A program made the position numbers and the translations under genes. Below, in pieces: positions 24,150 through 32,444 of a DNA stretch of 52,652 nucleotides (its first letter is position 1; each line of letters starts with the position of its first letter). The stretch is from Candidatus Hydrothermus pacificus (GTDB taxonomy: Bacteria > Hydrothermota > Hydrothermia > Hydrothermales > Hydrothermaceae). A model generated the notes under the pieces. That model saw only the letters and a program-made list of their open reading frames with translations, searched no databases and had not been told where the DNA came from. The stretch is from contig MTOH01000003.1 of NCBI GenBank assembly GCA_002011615.1, forward strand, positions 1 through 52,652. Reading direction: 5' to 3'.

Positions 24150-26898
24150 TAGGGTTAGAATAAAAATTGATGGAAAAGAATACTCATTTCCTCAAGGCAT
24201 CAAAATAATAGATGCGTGCAAAGAAATAGGTATTGAAATACCTGCGCTATGCTATCTGGAAGAAATATCAGAAGAGGGAACATGTGGTTTATGCGTTGTT
24301 GAGGTAAAAGGCTCTAAAACACTTCAAAGGGCTTGTATTACAGAAATTACAGATGGTATGGAAATTATTACGGATTCTGAGAAAATCCATAAAGTCAGGA
24401 AAATGAATCTGGAATTTATTTTATCGATACATCCTGCTGAATGTATCACCTGTGATGCAGATGGCGATTGTCTCCTGCAGGATTTAGCATACAGATACGG
24501 TGTATCAAGAAGTAGATTTATTGAGAGAGAAATTCTTTATAAAAAAACAGGTGTTCTCCAGGAAAATTTAAGGACAGGATACAAGTATACCGAGGCATGG
24601 GACACAAATCCTTTTATAAAGTTTTACCCTGATAAATGCATCCTGTGCAGAAGATGTGTAAATGCCTGCAAAAATCAGGCAATTATTGATGTTATAGGAA
24701 TTGTAAATAGAGGATATAAAACAAAAATAACAACACCCTTTGAAATCCCTCTTGAAAAAACAAAATGTCAGTTCTGCGGAGCATGCATACAGGCGTGTCC
24801 AACAGGAGCCTTAATTGAAAAACCAAGAATAGGAAAAGGTAAAGTTTTTCATCTTAAAAAAACAGAAACAGTTTGTGCTTACTGTGGAGTTGGCTGTGAA
24901 CTTGTGCTTTATACTGATTCAAAAAACAGAATAGTTCGGGCAAAGGGTAAAGAAGACTCACCTGTCAATAAAGGAAAACTCTGCGTAAAGGGAAGATATG
25001 GATTTGAATATGTAAACAGTCCTGAAAGACTTACAAAACCTTTAATAAAAGAAAACGGTAAATTCAGGGAAGCCGAATGGGAGGAAGCCCTTGATTATGT
25101 AGCTAAAAGGCTTAAGGAAATAAAGGAAAAATACGGGTCTGATTCCATAGGATTGCTCGGCTCTTCAAGATGCACAAACGAAGATAACTATGTCTTACAG
25201 AAGTTTGCAAGAGCGGTAATTGGAACAAACAATGTTGACAACTGCGCAAGATTATGCCATGCTTCAACCGTAACAGGTCTTGGTAAGGCACTCGGAGCAG
25301 GTGCTGCAACCAACTATATTGAAGATATAAAAAACATAGATGTTATGTTTGTCATAGGTTCCAACATGACAGAAACCCACCCTGTAATCTCACAGTTTGT
25401 TAAAGAACACAAAAAAAAGACAGGTGCAAAGCTCGTTGTATGTGACCCCAGAAAAATAGACCTTGCCGAATACGCTGATATATACATTCAGCATTACCCG
25501 GGAACTGATGTCGCTCTTTTAAATGGCATAATGAAGGTTATAATAGATAAAGGATTAATAAACAAAAAATTCATAGAAGAAAATACAGAGGGTTTTGAAG
25601 AATTTTTAAAAGTTGTTTCAAAATACGACCTTGATAAGGTTTCAAAAATCACAGGTGTTCCAGCTGATTTAATAGAAAAAGCGGCAATAATCTACGGAAG
25701 TGCAAAAAGAGCAACTATTTTTTACACGATGGGGATAACCCAGCATACAACAGGAACCGACAATGTTTTGAGTATAGCAAATCTTGCCTTAATCACAGGA
25801 CATCTTGGCAGTGAAGGTAACGGCATAATGCCTCTAAGAGGACAGGCAAATGTTCAGGGTGCGTGTGACCTTGGATGTCTCCCCGATGTATTTCCCGGTT
25901 ATCAAAAAGTTACTGATGAGGAAGTAAGAAGAAAGTTTGAAAAGGCTTGGGGTGTTAAACTTTCTGGTAAGGTTGGATATGCTGTATCAGAGTTTGCTGA
26001 CCTTATTTTTGAAGGCAAGTTAAAAGCAGTTTATTCAATGGGAGAAAACCCGGTGATGACAGACCCTGATGTAAACAGAGTGAGAAAGGCTTTTGAGAAA
26101 CTGGAATTTTTTGTAACCCAGGAAATATTCCTGTCAGAGAGTGCAGAACTTGCTCATGTGGTTTTACCTGCTGCTGCAGCCTATGAAAAGGATGGAACAT
26201 TCACAAATACAGAAAGAAGAGTTCAGATTTTAAGACCTGCAAAACAAAAACCGAAAGGCACAAAATATGACTGGGAAATAGTTTGTGAAGTGGCAAAGAG
26301 AATGGGATATGAAATGAACTATAAAAATACTGAAGAAATAATGGATGAAATAGCAAGTTTAACACCTTCATATGCAGGCATAAGTCATAAAAGACTTGAA
26401 AAAGAAGGAATTATGTGGCCCTGCCCTTCCTATGACCATCCCGGGACTAAAATACTTCATAAAGATGGCAAAGTAAAAAGACCGAATAAAAAAGCACTGA
26501 TATCACCTGTTGAATATATTCCTCCAGAAGAATTGCCCGATGAAGAATATCCCTTTATTCTGACAACAGGAAGAATACTCTTTCATTATCACACAAGGAA
26601 TGAAACAAGAAGGGTGAAGGCTCTTGAAACCTTTGTTCCGAGAAACTATGTTGAGATAAACCCAGAAGATGCAGAAAGGATTGGAATAAAACATGGAGAA
26701 ATCGTGCGAGTCTCAAGCAGAAGGGGCAGTGTGGAAATACATGCAAAAATATCAGATAGACCAAAAAAGGGAGTGGTTTTTATCAGCTTTCATTTTAAAG
26801 ATGCGAACGCAAACATTCTAACAAATCCTGTTTTGGATCCGGTTGCAAAAATTCCTGAATACAAAGTTTGTGCAGTAAAAATCGAAAAGATAAGTTAA
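24136..26898 (+). CDS. fdhA: Formate dehydrogenase catalytic subunit (molybdopterin, Cys-type)
   Basis: 920 residues. A [2Fe-2S] ferredoxin domain with the IPALCYLEE and EGTCGLCVVE Cys sites (1-80), a NuoG-type His/Cys [4Fe-4S] site HPAECITCDADGDC (about 95-108), two [4Fe-4S] clusters (CILCRRCVNACK, CQFCGACIQACP), the [4Fe-4S] of the catalytic core (CAYCGVGCE, KLCVKG), then the bis-MGD domain. Metal ligand Cys374 sits in NVDNCARLCH, the position held by selenocysteine in E. coli FdhF; here the codon is TGC. The C-terminal molydopterin-dinucleotide domain (LTTGRILFHYHTRNETRR) is complete. Forms a compact complex with the NuoE-NuoF fusion. FdhD and Mo-cofactor genes are not in the window. Confidence 0.93.
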   Translation: MGMNNRVRIKIDGKEYSFPQGIKIIDACKEIGIEIPALCYLEEISEEGTCGLCVVEVKGSKTLQRACITEITDGMEIITDSEKIHKVRKMNLEFILSIHPAECITCDADGDCLLQDLAYRYGVSRSRFIEREILYKKTGVLQENLRTGYKYTEAWDTNPFIKFYPDKCILCRRCVNACKNQAIIDVIGIVNRGYKTKITTPFEIPLEKTKCQFCGACIQACPTGALIEKPRIGKGKVFHLKKTETVCAYCGVGCELVLYTDSKNRIVRAKGKEDSPVNKGKLCVKGRYGFEYVNSPERLTKPLIKENGKFREAEWEEALDYVAKRLKEIKEKYGSDSIGLLGSSRCTNEDNYVLQKFARAVIGTNNVDNCARLCHASTVTGLGKALGAGAATNYIEDIKNIDVMFVIGSNMTETHPVISQFVKEHKKKTGAKLVVCDPRKIDLAEYADIYIQHYPGTDVALLNGIMKVIIDKGLINKKFIEENTEGFEEFLKVVSKYDLDKVSKITGVPADLIEKAAIIYGSAKRATIFYTMGITQHTTGTDNVLSIANLALITGHLGSEGNGIMPLRGQANVQGACDLGCLPDVFPGYQKVTDEEVRRKFEKAWGVKLSGKVGYAVSEFADLIFEGKLKAVYSMGENPVMTDPDVNRVRKAFEKLEFFVTQEIFLSESAELAHVVLPAAAAYEKDGTFTNTERRVQILRPAKQKPKGTKYDWEIVCEVAKRMGYEMNYKNTEEIMDEIASLTPSYAGISHKRLEKEGIMWPCPSYDHPGTKILHKDGKVKRPNKKALISPVEYIPPEELPDEEYPFILTTGRILFHYHTRNETRRVKALETFVPRNYVEINPEDAERIGIKHGEIVRVSSRRGSVEIHAKISDRPKKGVVFISFHFKDANANILTNPVLDPVAKIPEYKVCAVKIEKIS

Positions 26899-26901
26899 TT
26901 G

Positions 26902-27375
26902 ATGAAGAAAAGCATCGGTGAGGTTTTAAAAGAAATTCTTGAAGGCGAAAAAATAATGGTTCTTGCCACCTCCTTCAAAGACATACCATGGGCAACACCC
27001 GTAATCTATGCATGGGACGGAGATAAAAAATTTTATTTTCTCTCGAGAAAATCCACAAGACATGCTCAAAACATTTTAAAAAATGAGAATATGTCAGCCA
27101 GCATATACCCCAAAGAGTTAAGACCCTTAAGGGGAATTCAGATGGAAGGAAAGGTTAAAGTTTTAAAGGGTAAAGAAAATTTAAAGGCTCTTAAAATTTA
27201 TACCAAGAGATTTCCAGGAGTCAGAGAGAGGTTACCCTATTTAAAGGAACTTTTAAAAAAAAGAAAGGAGTTTTCCTTTTTTGAATTTGAAGTAAAAAAA
27301 ATATATCTTTTAAGCGAAGAACACTTTGGATGGGGAAAAAGAGTTGATGTTACAGATATTCTGGCAACTCTATAA
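26902..27375 (+). CDS. FMN-binding pyridoxamine-5'-phosphate oxidase-like protein
   Basis: 157 residues of the split-barrel flavin family: KIMVLATSFKDIPWATPVIYAWD, then FYFLSRKSTRHAQNI, typical of PNPOx-like proteins. The start is ATG 26902; a TTG at 26899 directly before it is unlikely to be used. It lies three bases after the formate dehydrogenase gene, so it is probably co-transcribed. Likely binds FMN or F420-type flavin; substrate unknown. Confidence 0.8.
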   Translation: MKKSIGEVLKEILEGEKIMVLATSFKDIPWATPVIYAWDGDKKFYFLSRKSTRHAQNILKNENMSASIYPKELRPLRGIQMEGKVKVLKGKENLKALKIYTKRFPGVRERLPYLKELLKKRKEFSFFEFEVKKIYLLSEEHFGWGKRVDVTDILATL

Positions 27376-27400
27376 GGCTCCACAACACAAAGGCAATAGA

Positions 27401-28072
27401 TTATTTATTTAGAATTGTATCTAAATTTTCTGGTTTAAATTCGATTTCAAAAACTCTTTCAAAGGATTTCTTCAAATTATTTTTAACCTCATCAAAATCA
27501 ATATCCTTTCCCAGAATTTGTTTCAATGATGTTACTCCCTTGTTTAAACCGCAGGGGAATATGTAATCAAAGTATTTTAAATCAGTATTAACATTGAGAG
27601 CAAATCCATGAAAGGAAACCCATCTTTTAACAGCTATACCAAGAGCACATATTTTCTCATCATTTACCCACACGCCTATCATATTCTCATTCTTACGACC
27701 ATCTATTCCGTATTCTTTGAGCATAAAAATGATTGCATCTTCTATCTTGTCCACAAAATTTTTTATTCCTGCAAGCCTTTTCTTTATGTTGAATATCAAA
27801 TATCCCACTATCTGTCCTGGACCATGATATGTAACATCACCTCCCCTTTCAATTCTGTGAACAGGAATTCCCTTTTGTTTTAAAAACTCAACATTCACCT
27901 TGAAATTTTGTTCTTTTCCACCTTTACCCAGAGTATAAACATGAGGGTGTTGAACAAATATAAAGGTATCCTCTATCCTGCCTTCTACTCTCTTCTGATG
28001 CAAAAGCTTCTGTATTTCCCATGCTTTTTTATAATCACACAGACCAAGTTCTATAAGGTTTACCGTCTTCAA
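27401..28072 (-). CDS. lipB: Lipoyl(octanoyl) transferase
   Basis: 223 residues; transfers octanoate from octanoyl-ACP to lipoyl domains of 2-oxoacid dehydrogenases or GcvH. The signature RGGDVTYHGPGQIVGY is intact (about 78-93), and the catalytic Cys lies in FPCGLNKGVTSL. It is the last gene of a long minus-strand operon, two bases after waaA, and faces the formate dehydrogenase operon tail-to-tail. No LipA or lipoyl-dependent complex is encoded in the window. Confidence 0.95.
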   Translation of the reverse strand: MKTVNLIELGLCDYKKAWEIQKLLHQKRVEGRIEDTFIFVQHPHVYTLGKGGKEQNFKVNVEFLKQKGIPVHRIERGGDVTYHGPGQIVGYLIFNIKKRLAGIKNFVDKIEDAIIFMLKEYGIDGRKNENMIGVWVNDEKICALGIAVKRWVSFHGFALNVNTDLKYFDYIFPCGLNKGVTSLKQILGKDIDFDEVKNNLKKSFERVFEIEFKPENLDTILNK

Positions 28073-28074
28073 TG

Positions 28075-29232
28075 TTAAACCATTTCTTTGATTTTATTAT
28101 ATATTATTTCAGAAGCCCCTTTTAAAGATTCAATCGTTTTACCTGCATTCCTGCCCGTATTTTCCCTTGTAACGTCATCTTCGATTAATTTTTCTAAAGT
28201 ATTGAAAAGTTCCTCACCTTCAACCTTAACTCCACCTCTTTTTTTTATGAGTTTATTTGCCACTTCCTCCACATTATGAACACTGTTTCCAAACACAACA
28301 GGAACTCCCAGAGAAGCAGGCTCTGCAAGGTTATGTCCTCCGTGATTTCCGAAAGTTCCACCAACAATTGCAACATCAGTTATCTTCCAGACTCTTATGA
28401 GCTCACCAAGTGTGTCAAGAATAAATACCCTTTTGGAAGGAACCTTCTTCTCACTTCTTTTTTCATATTCAATACCTCTGTCTTTTAGTTTTGATTCAAT
28501 AAAGCCTGTATTTATAAGATGTCTTGGTGCAATTATGACCTTTAAATTTTTATTTTTATTTAAAATTTTTTCTATAACATCTATAAAAATATTTACCTCA
28601 TCCCTTCTTACACTCCCAAAGGTTACTATAAAATCTTTTTTTTCAAAAAGAGGTTCTACATCTTTTTCTATTGAATCGTATTTCAAGTTTTTTAAAGTTG
28701 CAATTCTATGTTCAGGAATACCAAGCATTTTATAAAACTTTTCGTATTTTTTGTCCTGCAAAAATGCAAACTCAAATGCTCCTATGTATTTCTTGATATC
28801 TTTAAAAATATTGTTATAAAAATAAAAACTCTGTTTTGAAATTTTACCATTTACTAAAAAAAGTTTTTTCTTTCTCTTAAAAGCTATTTCAAGGAGGTTA
28901 GGCCAGAATTCACTCTCTGCAAGAACCACAAACTTTGCATTTCTCAAGACCTTTTCAATCTCACATTGTTTATCCCATGGAAAATAATATATCAGTGTTT
29001 TCCTCTTGAAAAATTCCTCTGCTCTTTTTTTGCCCGGCTTTGTAAATACTGTTACAACACATGGATAATCCTGTGAAAATTTTTTAACAAGGGGCTTTAA
29101 ACTCATTACTTCACCCATTGAAGAAGCATGAAAATAAGCATAATTTTCAAATGGTATCTCTTTTATTTCTCTTTCCGCAGGTAGAGGAAGAGTAAAAATT
29201 AATGATTTGTATAAAAATTTTATTATTCCCAT
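28075..29232 (-). CDS. waaA: 3-deoxy-D-manno-octulosonic acid (Kdo) transferase
   Basis: 385 residues; GT30 glycosyltransferase that adds Kdo to the lipid A precursor at the inner membrane. Family motifs are visible: FHASSMGEVMSLKPL near 35, VLAESEFWPNLL with its acidic residues, RHLINTGFIE, and AIVGGTFGNHGGHNLAEPAS near 300. The N-terminal hydrophobic helix anchors it. Its start overlaps the guaA stop by ten bases. The gene is direct evidence that the organism makes an LPS-type outer membrane. Confidence 0.93.
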   Translation of the reverse strand: MGIIKFLYKSLIFTLPLPAEREIKEIPFENYAYFHASSMGEVMSLKPLVKKFSQDYPCVVTVFTKPGKKRAEEFFKRKTLIYYFPWDKQCEIEKVLRNAKFVVLAESEFWPNLLEIAFKRKKKLFLVNGKISKQSFYFYNNIFKDIKKYIGAFEFAFLQDKKYEKFYKMLGIPEHRIATLKNLKYDSIEKDVEPLFEKKDFIVTFGSVRRDEVNIFIDVIEKILNKNKNLKVIIAPRHLINTGFIESKLKDRGIEYEKRSEKKVPSKRVFILDTLGELIRVWKITDVAIVGGTFGNHGGHNLAEPASLGVPVVFGNSVHNVEEVANKLIKKRGGVKVEGEELFNTLEKLIEDDVTRENTGRNAGKTIESLKGASEIIYNKIKEMV

Positions 29233-30776
29233 TCTATGGTTGCAGGTGGTTTTGATGTTATATCATAAACAACTCTATTTATACCCTTTATTTCACCCAC
29301 TATTCTTCTTGCAATCTTATCAAGAACAGAATATCGGATTTTTGCCCAGTCAGCGGTCATTGCATCAACAGATTCAACAATCCTCAGAGCAATTACATTT
29401 TCATAAGTCCGTTCATCACCCATAACACCAACTGATTTCACAGGCAAGAATACACAGAATGCCTGCCATAATTTCGAATAAAGCCCCTCTTTCTTTATTT
29501 CTTCCTCTAAAATCGCATCTGCTTCCTGAAGGATTTTAACTTTTCTTCTATCTATTTCACCGATAATTCTTACAGCGAGTCCCGGTCCTGGAAAAGGATG
29601 TTTTTCAATTATTTCATTGGGTAATCCGAGTTTTCTACCTATTTCTCTAACCTCATCCTTAAAAAGTTCTTTAAAGGGTTCTACAAGAATATAAGGGTGT
29701 TTTGAAGGCAAACCTCCGACATTGTGATGGGTTTTTATTGTTGATGAAGGTCCTACAAAGGGCCGTGATTCGATAACATCGGGATACAGGGTTCCCTGAG
29801 CAAGATAGGCAATCTTGTGTTTCGGTTTTTTTATCTTCATTATTTTAAGGGTTTCTTTTATAAAGATATCAATAAAAAGTTTTCCTATTATTTTCCTTTT
29901 TCTTTCAGGGTGAGTTATTCCTTTCAAACTTTTAAAAAACTCTTTTTCAGCCCTGACAATTCTCAAATTTCTGAAGCTTTTAAACAGTTTTCTAACTCTT
30001 TCTTCCTCACCTTTCCTTAAAAGCCCGGTGTTTACAAAGATTGGAAAAAGATTATTTTTAAAAACAGGCTTTAAAAGGAAAGCAAGCACTGAAGAATCAA
30101 CACCTCCTGAAAGGGCAAGAAAGCAGGATTTATCCGTGTATTTTGATTTTAATTCCTCTCTGGTTATATTTATAAAATCTTTTAAATACCAGTTCTTTTT
30201 TGCTCTGCATACTTTGAAAACAAAGTTCTTTAAAATACTTTTACCAAAATCGGTATGAACAACCTCTGGATGGAACTGAACCCCATATATTTTTCTTCTT
30301 TTGTTCTCTATACTGGCATAAAAACAGGAAGGGGTTTCTCCTGTTTTTAAAAAACCCTCAGGTATTGAGGAAACAGAGTCTCCGTGACTCATCCATACTC
30401 TAAAAACTCTTTTATTTATTCCTTCGAAAAGAACACTTTTTCTCCTTATCTTAAATTCCGCAAAACCATATTCTCTTTCCTTTGCGGGCTTTACCCTGCC
30501 TTTTAGAATATAGGAAATCAACTGCAAACCATAACATACACCAAGAATTGGTTTTTTAACTTCAAAAAGGTCTTTTGTCACGCCTGGCGAATCCTTCTTA
30601 TAAACAGATTTTGGACCACCTGATAAGATTATTCCTTTAACATCGTTATTTTTTATTTTTTCAAGGTAATTTTCATAGGGAGAAATTATTTCAGAATAAA
30701 CGTTCATCTCCCTTATTCTTCTTGCAATAAGCTGGGTATACTGGGAGCCAAAATCTATTATAACTATTTTATCCAT
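29223..30776 (-). CDS. guaA: GMP synthase (glutamine-hydrolysing)
   Basis: 517 residues; converts XMP to GMP. An N-terminal class I amidotransferase with the nucleophile in LGVCYGLQLI and FHPEVVH, a PP-loop ATPase domain with LSGGVDSSVLAF (about 220-231), and the C-terminal dimer domain ending DITSKPPATIEWE. All expected parts are intact. It overlaps mnmA by 13 bases and waaA by 10 bases. Confidence 0.97.
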   Translation of the reverse strand: MDKIVIIDFGSQYTQLIARRIREMNVYSEIISPYENYLEKIKNNDVKGIILSGGPKSVYKKDSPGVTKDLFEVKKPILGVCYGLQLISYILKGRVKPAKEREYGFAEFKIRRKSVLFEGINKRVFRVWMSHGDSVSSIPEGFLKTGETPSCFYASIENKRRKIYGVQFHPEVVHTDFGKSILKNFVFKVCRAKKNWYLKDFINITREELKSKYTDKSCFLALSGGVDSSVLAFLLKPVFKNNLFPIFVNTGLLRKGEEERVRKLFKSFRNLRIVRAEKEFFKSLKGITHPERKRKIIGKLFIDIFIKETLKIMKIKKPKHKIAYLAQGTLYPDVIESRPFVGPSSTIKTHHNVGGLPSKHPYILVEPFKELFKDEVREIGRKLGLPNEIIEKHPFPGPGLAVRIIGEIDRRKVKILQEADAILEEEIKKEGLYSKLWQAFCVFLPVKSVGVMGDERTYENVIALRIVESVDAMTADWAKIRYSVLDKIARRIVGEIKGINRVVYDITSKPPATIEWE

Positions 30777-31783
30777 CCGCCTCCTAAAAGAATATCATCT
30801 TTATAAAAAGCTGCAACCTGACCCGGCGTCGGTGCGAATTGAGGAGTTTCAAAAACAATTTTTGCATCTTCTCCTTTAACAAAAACCTTAGATTTTGCAG
30901 GAACATGGAGCTGTCTTATCTTAACATAAGCGGTAAATTCTTTTTCAGGTTCTAAATGCCAGTTAATTTTTTGAACATATATTTCCTTTTTATAAACCTT
31001 CTCTCTATTACCCACAACAACCAGGTTCTTCTCGGGTATCAATTTCTTTACATAAAGTCTTTTTTTCCCAGAAACACCCAGTTTTTTTCTCTGACCTATG
31101 GTAAAGTTAAAAAACCCTTCATGCTTTCCCTGAATATTGTTTTTTTCATCAACTATGTATCCCTCTTTTTTACCTATAAATGCTCTCAGGAATTCTCTAT
31201 AATTCCCGTTAACAAAGCACAGATCCTGAGAATCCGGACGATATGCGGAAATGAGCCCTTCTTTATCTGCTATCTCTCTTATTTTTTCTTTTCTAAATTC
31301 ACCCAGAGGGAATATAATTTTACCTATTTTTTCCTTTTCAACAAGAGAAAGAAAATAGGACTGGTCTCTTTTTTTATCTCTCGCAACTTTTATGAAGTTC
31401 TCCTGTTTTCCTGCGTAATGTCCTGTCGCAACATATTCACAACCAAGTTCCTTTGCTTTCTCAAAAAGGATACCAAATTTAAAAAGCCTGTTACAGAGAG
31501 CACATGGGTTGGGGGTTTTGCCCTTTGAATAGCTTTCAACAAAATAATTCACTATCTTATTTTTAAACTCTTTTCTTACATCGTATGTATAGTGGGGAAA
31601 TTTCAGTTTAAAAGCGACCCTTCTTGCAAAATTTATTGCTTCCAGACTGCAACAGGACCTGGGATTTTTAATGTCCTCCCACATCAAAAGGGTAGCACCT
31701 ATAACCTCATATCCTGCTTTTTTAAGCAGAAAGGCGCTTACAGATGAATCAACTCCACCTGAAAGACCTACTAAAACTCTCAC
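30764..31783 (-). CDS. mnmA: tRNA-specific 2-thiouridylase
   Basis: 339 residues; makes 2-thiouridine at position 34 of Lys, Glu and Gln tRNAs. PP-loop LSGGVDSSVSAFLLKKAGY at the N-terminus, catalytic Cys in NPCALCN (about 93-99), second Cys in DSQDLCFV (about 190), and the C-terminal barrel with FAPTPGQVAAFY. It shares an operon with the cysteine desulfurase SufS, a plausible sulfur source. The start overlaps the DUF1571 gene stop by four bases. Confidence 0.96.
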   Translation of the reverse strand: MRVLVGLSGGVDSSVSAFLLKKAGYEVIGATLLMWEDIKNPRSCCSLEAINFARRVAFKLKFPHYTYDVRKEFKNKIVNYFVESYSKGKTPNPCALCNRLFKFGILFEKAKELGCEYVATGHYAGKQENFIKVARDKKRDQSYFLSLVEKEKIGKIIFPLGEFRKEKIREIADKEGLISAYRPDSQDLCFVNGNYREFLRAFIGKKEGYIVDEKNNIQGKHEGFFNFTIGQRKKLGVSGKKRLYVKKLIPEKNLVVVGNREKVYKKEIYVQKINWHLEPEKEFTAYVKIRQLHVPAKSKVFVKGEDAKIVFETPQFAPTPGQVAAFYKDDILLGGGWIK

Positions 31784-32418
31784 AACTTAAATCTTTCCTC
31801 CTTTATTGAAACATTTATGTCCACTTTAAAAAATCTCGAATAAAGAACATATTCTCCATTCTCATTCCATTGTTCACATTTATAAGGTATAAAGTCATTC
31901 CTTATCCAGAAAACTTCTCTTGCACATCCAAAAAATTCTCCAGGCTCTTTAACTTCAAATTCTATTTTCCAGCCTTCAAAACCTTCCTCTTTAAATTTAC
32001 CTATAAGTTTTACAGGATAACCTTTTTCATAATATTCAAAAATTCTTCTATATATCTCACCTATACCTGCATGATAAACCCTGTAACCTCTTAAAGATAC
32101 AACCTTTTTATCATCGGGTTTTAATGTCAGAACTATTCCTCTTAAAAGTCCTCCTTTTCTACCTCTGACAATGTCCTTTTCGGGATTATACATAACCTCA
32201 CTCCCCCTGTCCTTACCCTTTAATACCTTCAGCCTTATCCATAGAGGTTTTTTAAATTCAACAAAATAGGTTCTTTTATCCTCTTCTTTTCCCTTTTTCT
32301 GATAACTCTCATAGGTGCATGTATAGGTTTCTATTGCATCCCATTTTATTTTACATTTTTCAATAATTGAATCAATTGAAAACTGTGTAAAAATAAAAAT
32401 ACTCATTAAAACTTCCAT
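31780..32418 (-). CDS. DUF1571/LolA-like exported protein
   Basis: 212 residues. The N-terminus (MEVLMSIFIFTQFS) is a short hydrophobic export-like segment. The body fits DUF1571, a half-barrel related to LolA: YTCTYESYQKKGKEEDKR, then FKKPLWIRLKVLKGKDRGSE split over two strands, EVMYNP, and later VFWIRNDFIPYKCEQW. LolA-type folds bind acyl chains of lipoproteins; the precise role here is unknown. A strong AAGGAGG site precedes it. Confidence 0.75.
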   Translation of the reverse strand: MEVLMSIFIFTQFSIDSIIEKCKIKWDAIETYTCTYESYQKKGKEEDKRTYFVEFKKPLWIRLKVLKGKDRGSEVMYNPEKDIVRGRKGGLLRGIVLTLKPDDKKVVSLRGYRVYHAGIGEIYRRIFEYYEKGYPVKLIGKFKEEGFEGWKIEFEVKEPGEFFGCAREVFWIRNDFIPYKCEQWNENGEYVLYSRFFKVDINVSIKEERFKL

Positions 32419-32444
32419 AAATTATCCTCCTTTTTTAATCTAAA

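Noticed and set aside
25239-25275. Selenocysteine at the formate dehydrogenase active site
   Set aside because: The codon at 25255-25257 is TGC (Cys), not TGA, and no SECIS-type structure is needed.
26899-26901. TTG start of the FMN-binding protein
   Set aside because: An ATG follows immediately at 26902 and is the more likely start.
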